Shown: one piece after another, positions 54,566-64,000 of the stretch
Position numbering within the stretch: the first letter of the stretch is position 1
How the letters are laid out: every line of letters begins with the position of its first letter
Assembly (NCBI GenBank): GCA_019188255.1
Contig: JAETXT010000004.1
Location: 6,138,001-6,202,000, forward strand
Length of the DNA: 64,000 bases
Reading direction: 5' to 3'
Origin: Verticillium longisporum
Lineage: Eukaryota > Ascomycota > Sordariomycetes > Glomerellales > Plectosphaerellaceae
The notes under the pieces: model-generated
The model's input: the letters and a program-made list of their open reading frames with translations, nothing else
Database searches by the model: none
What the model was told of the DNA's origin: nothing
Translations under genes and position numbers: made by a program

Positions 54566-57439
54566 GATCGGGAAGTGTCTCCTCGCGATGTTTGAGGGCC
54601 GCAGGTCGACCTCTGAATGTTCAACTGTGGATGGATGGTGAGCACGGATGCACGAGGCTGAAAGGAGAGTCTGACTCGCCGCCAGGGGTCCCGGGGGGCA
54701 GCGCAAGGTAGGGGACGTACGTGTTTGACGGGTGTTTGTTTCTTTGGGTCGGCCGAATCAAGCAGACGAAGCGATCGTGAGTCCAGAAACGGAATAGGGT
54801 CACGAGACCAGGGGTATCATTCAACGTTGAAGCCTGGTATGAGAGGTTCGCGTGGATGAGACAAGGTGTTTTGATTAAGAGCGCTCACTTATGTCCAGGG
54901 CAAGCTGGTGAAGGGAGGTCAAACTGGATGGAGGCTGGAGACGCGTGTCCCCCCTTCGGACCGTTCAGCTCGGGAACTCGTCCCAAGCTTGATGGAGCAT
55001 GGACGTGAAGAATTAGACTATTCGCCCCACCAGGTGTTGAGCCCAGCCCGCTCGTGGGGAAGGCAGAAACCAGTAGAAGGGCAGCGACGTCGGCCCTCGC
55101 CTAGCTTTTGCCTGCCCGTGCCTGCCCGCGCCTGCCTGTACCTGGCACACTCTTGCCTAGGCTTTGACCGGTGATAGAACGGCAGCAGCCAGAACATGTG
55201 AGGCCCCCACGTCACGGTGGAGTCTCACCCCAATCGATATGCCCTCTCGTCACACCGCCTTGCCTTATTCAGGGGAATTGCCTGGCTTGACTCGTACAAA
55301 TTGTTGGTCAAACCATGGTCTTTCCTTCTCGTATTGCTGGTTGAAAGAAAGGAAGGTACCTTGATCGGGAAATGTGGCGAATCAGGTGCAGCAAGGGAGA
55401 TGGGAGAAGCATGCTGCTGCCATTCAACCTTTCATCCTGGACTAGGTACCTTACCGTACAGGGCCACAGCGGCTCACAGGACGTCCATAGGTCATCAATG
55501 ATGAGCTAAGCATGATAGAACCGCACACAACATGCACTCGACAGCCGATACCGGCTGGTTTGGTATGCTTTGGTCAACAACTGTTTTCTACCTCTTCCCA
55601 TCAGTGTCCCTGCTACTTTTTCCCGTACACGAGTAGCCATTTGACTGTGTGCCTCGTGGCCAAGCCTGTCGTTCCGAATGCCCCCATCCGCCGTGCCTCA
55701 TAATGTTGTTGGCTCGTGGTGAGTGCCGACATTGGAGCGAGCGACACCCTGCCGCGCGGTGAACACATTGCCATGTTGGCACCCATCGAGCCGATGCCAT
55801 GACCTGTCAGAGGCGCTGCGCTGTCCCTGCTGCAGCCCTCCGAGACCCAGACGACGAATCGGTAGTTGGAAGTTTGCCAGTCAGACACGGGACGACGGAC
55901 GCTGGCCATGGGGTGCGTGCTGCACGGCCAACACGCAGGCTGCCACTCCTTAGGTAGTTTATTATGTACTTCGAATCGCCAATGAGCACCACTACTTGCG
56001 ACCGAGGCGAGTTGCTTATTTCATTTTTCGGGCCATTACCATACTAAGCCAGCGAGCGTGGGCGGGTAACTTCTGTTGACACATCCCTCAACGGTTGATT
56101 CGAACTCGGCGTTGTGCAGGACGGTGTTCAGTATGATGTCCAGGATTCTGTCCAGGACCAGAGCATGGGGGTTTAACCTTACAGGCAATGTCCAGGAACA
56201 ATAGCCGGCAGTGGTCCGGAGTGGATGCCCCGAATAACTTGCTCCGACGCGGGCCGGCGGACGCGGGAGTCTGGCTCTATTTGACCCAGGGCTCATGCAT
56301 GGATATGTTTGTTTCCCCTTTGAGAGGAGTGCAGGAGAGCCATGGATGCAATGCACGAGCCGTACCCATCCGGACGGTCGCCCTTCAAGGTCCGGTCCCA
56401 ACGTCGCGCTGGCGCACTGCGATGCAGCCGGCCGCTTGGTAGAGGGAGGGTCACTTCTTGGTTGGTGGCGATCAGGAGCATGGCCAAGGCAGAGCATCGG
56501 TTGCTTGCAGGGCCGGTGGGGAGACATCAGCGGAACATAGGCGCCACGGCTCGTTGAGCTTACTTGGGTCAGCGCTGGCTCGGCACTGATCCGAGTCGGT
56601 CAACACAATGCATGCGTGGTCACTGCTTGCTTTTGTATCTTCTTGGATCTGTCGGCGGCCGGACCAGAGTCATCCATGATCATGCGTGACGCTGCAAAAT
56701 AGCGGGGGTGACTGAAGAGGATGAATGCCATTGTTGAGGCGGTATCGGTTCTGTCGCTCGGCCGTGGAGGGCTGTATGGTATCAGGACACCTTGCGCAGG
56801 TGGCCACCCGGCCCGTCTCCAACCATGTTGCAAAAGCGCTGCATGGGTGGACGTGAAACCAGGTGGTCTGATCATTGAAATCCCCGTCGTTAGAATGGTG
56901 ATGAGGCTCGCCTAGCGGGCTTCCAGTGATCACCATGGTGGAGGAGCGTAACCGAAGGGCCGCCAGGTTGCAGTTGGCGGTGGACATATTAGAGCGCCAT
57001 TGTGCCCAAGACGGAAAGTGATGAGCATTTCCGGGTCTGTCTCCCTCGCCATACGTGCGTTTGCTTCACGTCGGGACAACGGAAGTGGACGCTGGCCTCA
57101 GAAATGTCTCAACCGCGGACGCGCCGAGCATACCAAAAGGACGCGAGACGACGCACGTTGCTGCATATTGCCGGTCGGCGAAGGGCCGGTCTTCAGAACG
57201 GAAAAGGGAGGGTTTAAGCTTCTCAGAGACAGCATTCCAAGGAGCATGGGTCCTACGTAGCGCTCCCGTCCTGGATGACGGACAGATGAACACGGGCGGG
57301 CGGGAGTTGGCCGATGGGACCCAGGACCTTGAAAGTCGGGGTAAACTTGATCAGATGTATTATCTAGGTACCCAGCCAGTTGATCGCTAGGGGGGGGGGC
57401 AAGAGGCCAGCCAAGTCTGTACGAAGCGGAGAACGAGTG

Positions 57440-57484
57440 CCTAAGTACCTACCTACCTTACCTAGGTAGGGAGTACCTACCTGG
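57440..57484. repeat. GGTAGGTA/CCTACCTA palindromic cluster
   Basis: Overlapping AGTACCTACCTACCTTAC and CCTAGGTAGGGAGTACCTAC form near-perfect inverted repeats that could fold as a hairpin. It is the largest example of the motif family in this window. Confidence 0.65.
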
Positions 57485-59972
57485 GCGAGGAGATCCGTGA
57501 GCTGGCGTGATGCAGTGAGGTGCTTCACCTCTATCCCTCCTACCTACCAGGCGGCTTCAACACCATACTACCTGCCTTGGATGGTGTGTACTGTAGAGAG
57601 GGGGAGGAGGCGGGGCGGATGATTCAGCCCAACAGCATCAGTGTGGCACGCGCCAGGCGAACAGGCGAGCGAGCCGGCAAAGGCAGCTGGCCGCACATTC
57701 CAGGTACTCGGATCCTCTGCAGCACCCAATCGAACCCCTTGCTTCTAGCAGGCAGTACCTCGAGGTATACATACCTTTCTCCCCTGCCAAAGGGACCTAC
57801 GCAGCTCGCCTTGAACTCAAGGTCTCGTTGCTCGGGCATGCGACCGGCTCCGGGCTGAAGGCGCTGGAACACCACCCACACGGAACACTACGACGTCTCC
57901 GACGACCACCATTACAATCACCAACCGTTGATCACTGGCCACACACGCACCTCCCTCGCGCTGTTGTCCTTGGCTCAAGCGACACCTGAGCGCGCAAGAG
58001 CCAGGGTTGCCATTTCTCCCGCTCATTGGCAAGTGGTGGCACGAAATCGTCATGAGCTAGGTCATCCGTCCACCTCGTCATTGTGTGGCTGCCGGGTCAT
58101 CATGCTTGCTTTTTTCTCCGTCTCCTTCTCGAGAGCCTGCGGCCGCTGCCTGCCATTGCCTAAAAGAGTTACAAGATCCTACCGCTGTCGCGACTGCTGC
58201 TTCAACTGCGGCTGCCACCCCTACTGCTGTAGCTGCTGTAGGGGGTGGTAGCTGTTCCCGCCCATTGGAAAAGGGAAAGCACAGCAAGAGCGCAGGTGCC
58301 TGGAGCATTAGCACATACCTTGGTGTACTTCCCCTGACATAGAGTTCGCCCCTGCATATGAGGTCCTCTCAGGGGCCCACCTTGTCTTCTTGGCATTGGC
58401 CAGGGCTGTCCCTGCCTTGTCGACCAAAATGTGATGCATTGGACTTTGATGCGCACCCTGCCTCTTGCCCGTTCCTTCTTGACCCTACCACCTTCTGCAA
58501 GGATGAGGGACAGAGAGACGTGACTACCTGTCATGGTCGCCATCTCGCACCTGCTGAAGGACTCCCGCGTTCGATCAGGGAAAAGGCAATCGCGAGGAGA
58601 GAGAGGAGGGGAGGGGAGGTGAGGGGTTGAGAATGGGATTCTTGTTGGGCTGATGCCCTCGACCAGGATACTGACAGACCACAGCACGGATAGGGACGGG
58701 ATGCTGGGCTCCATGAATCGCAAGGCCCCACCTTCCCTACAACCGCAAGCAGCCTGCTGCGTTGAGCCATCTCCACCGCCTCACATCACTTATCACCACC
58801 CGGCGTCCGATGGGCCAACCCGAGCGTTTCCCACCTTCGCCTACCCGCTGTCACCGCAAAGATGGTACTTTGTCACATATCAACTTCAACCTGGATTTGT
58901 CTCTCACCATGTCGCTGTCACTCGCTCGCTGCTCTGGCCGTACTTGGCATGGTCTGCACAGAACCTGTAACTGCTGCACATCCGCCAGACCTTGCCCCCC
59001 CCGCCCTCTCTGTCTGTTCGCCCATCTCTCTCTACGCCCGCCAGCGAGCAAAGAAGGACTCGGCTTGGGAAGCCCCAGACTCGGTTCCAGCAACCATATG
59101 CGTGCCCAAGTCCAACCTCGGCGCACCCTCTGCCAGTCCACCCCCCCTGGTTCCTTTTCAACAAACCACAGCAGCATGGAGGGTGACAATCCATACCGTC
59201 GGATGCATGAAGGCAGCCAGCCCACAAGCACTGGCATTGGCATTGGCATACTTACTTTTACCTACGACGTCCTAACCCAACCCAGACAATCTCATCTCAG
59301 GGTTTGAGGGTATACCTGGTCCCCCTTCAACCAGACCCCCCTTCCATTTTGGTCCTGGCTCTCGACTTTTACCTCTGGCTCTCGCCTCTGGGTTTTTTTT
59401 TGTACTCTTTCGCCTTCGTGCGACTGGCTGACGGATAACCCCCCCCCCCTTGTCGTCTTGTCGTCTTGTGTCCAAACCAGGCCGACGACGCTGCTCCTCG
59501 ACCGCCATCGTCTGATGTCTAGATTTCGGACAACACCGTCCTGCTCTAGGCCATCAACTAGCCCCCGTCGACGCCTGTCACCCTGGACGCTACAGGACAT
59601 CGCGCCGGCGCACTTGCGCACATGCTTGCTGGCCGTCCCAGCACTGACGCTATCCCTACTTCGAAGCACCTGGAGCACCCGCCCCATCCCGGCTTCCCGG
59701 TGCCACCAATAGAGACTCAGCGGCTGAGACCGCTATACCTGCAAGGATCTTCCTCGTTTGCCTCTCACACCGGCCACGATACGATATCACTCGATTCCCA
59801 TTAATCCTGTCTCTCTGCCAGACCTTGTCTCGCCTCAGAGACACACCTTCCTCCGTAGTAAGGCGCAACTGTCTTTCTGTGAGCTCGCACGCCGCTGCCG
59901 TCTGCTTCCCACTTCACCCGCTACCACGCTCTGGTAACCGCGCTCACGCATCCACGCACCACGAAGCGGGGG

Positions 59973-60059
59973 ATGCTCGACCAAGGGAACGACTCACCGA
60001 GACACACCAAGACAAGCAGCAACAGAAAAGGAGCAACTTGGCCCTTGCCCAGGCTCTGA
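59973..60059 (+). other. Upstream reading frame in VelC leader
   Basis: ATG followed by 27 sense codons and a TGA, ending 437 nt before the velvet start. Only meaningful if the transcript starts upstream of it, which the sequence cannot show. Confidence 0.3.
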
Positions 60060-60154
60060 ATCGCCCCCCTCCCCACTACCACGACCTACATCGTCGTCCG
60101 CCTCCCCCCCTTCCTTCCTTGCCTAGCTCCATCCCTACGACGGCCATCGTCAAC

Positions 60155-60163
60155 ATGACCTGA
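60155..60163 (+). other. Minimal upstream reading frame (ATG ACC TGA)
   Basis: Two-codon upstream frame about 335 nt before the velvet start codon. Such frames can hold back scanning ribosomes if transcribed. Confidence 0.3.
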
Positions 60164-60496
60164 GAACACCACGAGCAGTGCCACCTCGTGTCTCGGTCCC
60201 TTTCTACGCTCTGGCCCCATCGCAACCGCATCGAAAACGGTCGGGAACGCCTCTCGCGCTTTTCAGGCGGATCGTCATTGTTTCTGCACCGTCCGTCAGT
60301 GTCCCCGCCTAGCTGCTTCGCCCGGGGCAGGCATTTCCGCAAGCAGTAGAGCGACTCGGGCTGATACATAGTGGTCAGAACCCCTTACCTTTCGCTGCTG
60401 CCACCTCCTCGACAATTGCCACTGCTTGTTCCAGCGGCGACCATCGACGTGTGTCCCGCTTCACCTCGTATCCATTTGCTTGGTTTCCCCTCCACC

Positions 60497-61798
60497 ATGG
60501 ACCGACCCTCGAATCCGCCGACGCAACGGCCCTATGCGCCCACCCGCGACGACTACTATCCCGCGCCCGCCTACCTCAACTCCAACTCCAACCGGCTGCC
60601 TTCGCTGGCAAACCTGGTCACTGGTGCGCCAACCCCCATACACGTCCCAAGCCCGCGAGACTCCATTTCCTCCCAGGCCAGTAGCTATCATGTAAGCGAA
60701 TATGGAAGCCCGTCTCCCGTCCAGTATCAACCCCCGCCGTTCAGATCCTCGAGGAACCGCCCCGGCGCATATCCCTTGATGTCCCGAAGGGCAGCAGCAC
60801 CACCGCCGCCTACCCAGTTCCTCGAAGCTGTCTCGCCGACTCTCTCTTCGGCGACCCACGAACGGCCGTTGCAGGACTACGCCGTTCACAGCCAGCCTCC
60901 GCCGTATGCCACACACTCGTTCGCCCACGACCAATATCAGAACAAGGTACCGATACCGTATACATCACAGCCTCTGCGTGAAACTCCCATGGTGCGACCC
61001 CGTCCCACGAGCCCGCCTCGGCCACCACAGGCAGTAGACGTGTACCAACCACAGAAGAGGGTCATGGTATCACAGTTGGCCGGCAGTGATGTTCGACCTG
61101 CGCTGCAGCCCCCACGTCCTGTCCCTGAACCAGACCCAACGCTCAAGGATGAGTACAAGGTCTTTATACGGCAGCAACCCATAGCGGCGAGATCATGTGG
61201 CTTTGGAGAGAGAGACCGCAGGGTGATTGACCCGCCGCCCATTGTGCAGTTGGAAATCAACAACCCCAAGCTCTCCAAGGAAGAAATTAGCCAGCGTTAC
61301 CGCCATCAGTACTATGTCGTGCACTGCACCATCTGGAGCAAGGACGGGACCGAGGACTGCTCCATCATGCCCGAGGAGTATCATCGCCAGCAACGACGTC
61401 TCATGGGGAGTCTCGCGGCGAGCTCTTTTGTTGGCAAAGATGAGAATGGCGTCGAGGGATGCTTCTTTCCGTTCTCAGACCTGTCTGTCCGGACGAGCGG
61501 AGAGTACCGTCTTAAGTTCTCCATCGTGGTGCTCAACCCAGCCCAGGGAAAGATGGGGAAAAGCTCAAAGATCCACTCATCGGCGATGACGGATGTCTTC
61601 ACAGTCTACAGCGCCAAGGACTTTCCCGGCATGAAGCCCAGCACGCCGTTGACGCGCAGGCTCAAGGAGCAGGGTTGCCTCATCTCGATCAAAAAGGGCA
61701 ACGACAAGGCAGGCGGCGGGCGGGGCCACGACAGCAGCGATGACGAGGCAGAAGAGGCGCCCCCCAACGGTAAGAAGAAGCGCAGAAGAAGGGTTTGA
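60497..61798 (+). CDS. velC: Velvet-family developmental regulator, VelC type
   Basis: Velvet proteins are fungal transcription factors that bind DNA through an NF-kB-like fold and coordinate development, sporulation and secondary metabolism, often with light. Intronless, 433 aa, starting MDRPSNPPTQRPYAPTRDDY. Residues 1-215 are Pro/Ser/Tyr-rich and disordered. The velvet domain spans about 220-400: EYKVFIRQQPIAARSCGFGE, RDRRVIDPPPIVQLEI, QYYVVHCTIWSKDG, RRLMGSLAASSFVGKDENGV, EGCFFPFSDLSVRTSGEYRL, VFTVYSAKDFPGMKPSTPLT and LKEQGCLISIKKGNDK. The tail ends in an acidic stretch and a KKKRRRR basic cluster that could be a nuclear signal. A long N-terminal extension with a C-terminal velvet domain fits VelC; VosA instead has the velvet domain N-terminal, and VelB has an internal insertion. 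No frame problem is seen here. Confidence 0.85.
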   Translation: MDRPSNPPTQRPYAPTRDDYYPAPAYLNSNSNRLPSLANLVTGAPTPIHVPSPRDSISSQASSYHVSEYGSPSPVQYQPPPFRSSRNRPGAYPLMSRRAAAPPPPTQFLEAVSPTLSSATHERPLQDYAVHSQPPPYATHSFAHDQYQNKVPIPYTSQPLRETPMVRPRPTSPPRPPQAVDVYQPQKRVMVSQLAGSDVRPALQPPRPVPEPDPTLKDEYKVFIRQQPIAARSCGFGERDRRVIDPPPIVQLEINNPKLSKEEISQRYRHQYYVVHCTIWSKDGTEDCSIMPEEYHRQQRRLMGSLAASSFVGKDENGVEGCFFPFSDLSVRTSGEYRLKFSIVVLNPAQGKMGKSSKIHSSAMTDVFTVYSAKDFPGMKPSTPLTRRLKEQGCLISIKKGNDKAGGGRGHDSSDDEAEEAPPNGKKKRRRRV

Positions 61799-63605
61799 CG
61801 AGCCACTGACACGAGCGGCGCGAAAGCATCCTCCCAGCCCGGCATGGAGGATATAGGCGTTTTACGGCATTGGCTGAGGACAGCGGCACCGACGAGGCGA
61901 GCATCTAAGCTTTGACTGGGTTATACAGGACTGTTCGATTTGCCATCTTCTTTTTGCTTTCATTCTGGGTTTGCGGGTGCTTCTGGGTGTTGATCTCTAT
62001 ATTTTTTCCACATCGAGTTTCCTTTTTCTCTTTTTTTTTTGGCATCTGCTATATCACGCGTGGCAGCTTGCACGTCTGTCTTTTGTGGATTCGCTGGAAA
62101 TCCGCGCCACGATCGGGTGGGTTCACAAATCATGAGTAGTGGAGAGGAGAGGGACGTTACATGGGTGCGGATTCCTCGTTATTATACCCCGTTGGTTCTC
62201 GATGGCATATGGGGCATGGGACACACACCCGGACGGGAACTCCAGGACTTGCCTGTTCCTTTGGGGGGCAGGCAGGTTGGTTGGCTGAAGCATTGACCTT
62301 CGGACAGAGAGGGAGATGCGGGCATGACTGTTGGGAACCTGTTGAGCAATACATGGCAGGGAGGGCAAGTGGGATTCTACTCTATCTCTACGCCCCGTAA
62401 TCTTCTTTTAGGAATTGATGTCTGTATTTGCCACACACATACACATCTTTGACTCTCTGTCTCATGACGGAGATGTCACGTTACGAGCCACCTAACAGAC
62501 AGGCATTTGAGGGTTGTGTAACCGTGAAGAGCACATGGCAGGCCACATGGGCAATGAGACCCTCTGAAGAGAAGGGCTCCCTTGGAAGTTCCTCAAAGGA
62601 GAAACGAAAGAGCAGAGGCAGAACGGGACCGGGGTGAGGGGGGGGGGGAAAGAAAAGCCACCCTCATCACTAGGCTGTAAAGACGATTGCGGGGGATAGG
62701 GTCATTCTCGGCCGTCTCGGGCCTAGCCGCGAAACCTTTCGGCCGGTCTGTCTCGAATCTTAGGACCTAGATCGGAGGGATGGACGGAGGGAAAAGGAGC
62801 ACAAGAGAGGATGGGAAGCGAAAAAGGACATGGCTGAAGGCGGACACGTGGGGTTCGGATTCAGATGCGATCGGGAAATGCGGGTGTGGTGGGGGTGTGG
62901 TAGTGTGGTAGTGAGTGAGTGGTCCAAAGACGAGTGACGCCAGCGAAGCGGTGCAGTGGCAGCTACGCACACGAGAAACAACACAGAAAAAAGGAAACAA
63001 ACGAAGCCGCTGGGCTGAAAAAAAAAGGGTCGACTGCATCTTGGATTGGAAAGAAAGTTCGGTAGGGGGTGCTACGCCCCGGCTCTCCTAGGTATGCTTG
63101 CTGCCTTTTGCTATGCAGATGCACGGTATCCGCCCCTGGCGGCCTGATCGGATTGGGGGGAGGCTAGGTGGGTGGGACTAGAAGGGGGTCAGACTCTTGA
63201 TGTCATTGACTTTGCAGGCCCGCTGGGGGCACATGTTTGAGGAAGCGGGTGTGCGGCGCCGACGCTTTTCGGCTGCGAGGAGGTATGGCTAGGAGGAGGG
63301 GTCTCCAATGGCATGAGACGTACGTGGACGGGTTCTAGACTTTACAGACAGAAATGCCGTGCACGCGCATTGTGTTTCTTATGACCCTGATGTACTCTGG
63401 CCGATCCAGATCACCCATGGCAGCGCACGACTACGACTTCACGATCGAGACTGCGGTAGACAAGTACCGACATATACGAGATCAGACGAGCACGCCATCC
63501 TTGCCTTGATAACGCTCACCGTGGAGCGTCGAGAGTCATCGCAGCTGAAAAAACAGGCGAGACACACATCACGACAAAGAGTTCGACTCAGCTGCCCGGT
63601 GAAGC
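61799..63605. other. Intergenic region before the photolyase gene
   Basis: About 1.8 kb with poly-T and poly-G runs (62030-62040, 62639-62650). No gene is seen. The last several hundred bases would include the promoter of the gene at 63606. Confidence 0.5.
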
Positions 63606-64000
63606 ATGACGGGACCTCGAGTCATTTACTGGTTCCGCACCGACTTGCGGCTGCACGATTCACCTGCCTTGACGGCGGCACTGGAGCTCGAGCCGGTGGT
63701 GCTGTGGCCTGTGTTTACATGGGATCCGCACTACGTGTACCGCGCGCGCGGCGGCCTGAACCGGTGGCAGTATCTGTAAGTCTGTCATCTGGCTGGCCGA
63801 TGCCACTGTTCTCATTATGATCGGGCATCGGTTTCCTCAGTGCTCGCGGCTGACCAGTGCAGACTGGACTGTCAAAATGACCTCTCAGCTTCAATCACCA
63901 AGCTGAATCCCAAGTCGAAGCTCTTTGTACTGCGCGAGGGTCCACAGACGCTGTTCCCCAAGCTTTTCAAAGCCTGGAAGGTCACGCACCTTGTTTTCGA
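63606..64000 (+). CDS. Cryptochrome/(6-4)-photolyase family protein, 5' part only
   Basis: Light-dependent DNA repair enzyme or blue-light receptor of the photolyase/cryptochrome superfamily. Exon 1 is 63606-63775 and exon 2 begins at 63863 (87-nt intron, GTAAGT donor) and continues past the right edge. The visible N terminus is the antenna-domain Rossmann strand: VIYWFRTDLRLHDSPAL, then a WDPHYVYRARGGLNRWQYLL segment, CQNDLSASITKLNP, LFVLREGPQTLFPKLFKAWK and THLVF. DSPAL and FRTDLRLHD are strongly conserved in the family. The RWQYLLDCQNDL and GPQTLFPKLFKAW blocks fit the animal-type cryptochrome/(6-4) photolyase branch better than class I CPD photolyases, but the FAD-binding domain needed to decide is outside the window. 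Confidence 0.88.

Larger units (their letters stand above)
54566..60496. other. Long intergenic region and VelC leader
   Basis: Nearly 6 kb separating the divergent A-T-R-R and velvet genes. GGTAGG/CCTACC/CCTTA clusters occur at 55444-55457, 57361-57377, 57440-57484 and 57538-57550. From about 58.7 kb onward the plus strand is pyrimidine-rich with several C-runs, consistent with a long 5' leader of the velvet gene that includes small upstream reading frames. No protein-coding gene or RNA gene is recognisable. Confidence 0.5.

Noticed and set aside
1..64000. CRISPR array, prokaryotic operon or phage-like module
   Set aside because: No regularly spaced direct repeats, no Shine-Dalgarno-coupled genes; all recognised genes are eukaryotic with spliceosomal introns.

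Overview
The window looks like nuclear DNA of a filamentous ascomycete (Pezizomycotina, most likely Sordariomycetes; the species cannot be named from sequence alone). The evidence is GC-rich coding DNA, short introns (mostly 53-87 nt) with GTRNGT donors and CTAAC/CTGAC branch sites, long intergenic spacers, an intron-containing tRNA-Phe, and fungal families: a PTH11-type receptor, a velvet regulator, Bre1, Bdp1, Rad23, an A-T-R-R enzyme and a tyrosinase.

Layout, left to right. 1.3-5.5 kb: a PTH11-like 7-TM receptor (+), a coiled-coil protein of unknown function (+) and a secreted beta-helix protein (-). 7.5-11.7 kb: a DENN-family Anr2/LCHN-like protein (-) and the lysophosphatidate acyltransferase Slc1 (+). 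11.7-19.6 kb is a gene desert. 19.7-30.7 kb is the housekeeping core: a fungal 4-TM protein (+), Rad23 (+), TFIIIB subunit Bdp1 (-), the H2B ubiquitin ligase Bre1 (+) and a SARAF-like protein (-). 33.3-37.4 kb: a full-size ABCB-type multidrug transporter (+). A tRNA-Phe(GAA) gene (-) follows at 38.5 kb, then a secreted tyrosinase (+) at 39.3-40.5 kb, a weak small-protein candidate (-) near 42.6 kb and a GPI-anchored surface protein (+) at 44.8-45.9 kb. 46-50.7 kb is gene-free, less GC-rich and carries a 9-bp minisatellite. 50.7-54.6 kb: a single-gene A-T-R-R reductase matching fungal glycine betaine reductase (-). A 5.9 kb spacer leads to a VelC-type velvet regulator (+) at 60.5-61.8 kb, and the first part of a cryptochrome/photolyase gene (+) runs off the right edge.

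No operon or new gene cluster is evident; the genes are mostly independent housekeeping, membrane and secreted functions. The most striking property of the sequence is that five otherwise intact genes each contain one or two single-base frame breaks, nearly all in C/G or T runs: six look like one-base losses and one like a gain. This points to homopolymer errors in the assembly more than to pseudogenes, and any automatic gene calls here would be truncated or split. Biologically, the A-T-R-R enzyme, the velvet-cryptochrome neighbourhood and the GGTAGGTA/CCTTAAGGTA motif clusters in the spacers are the points most worth following.
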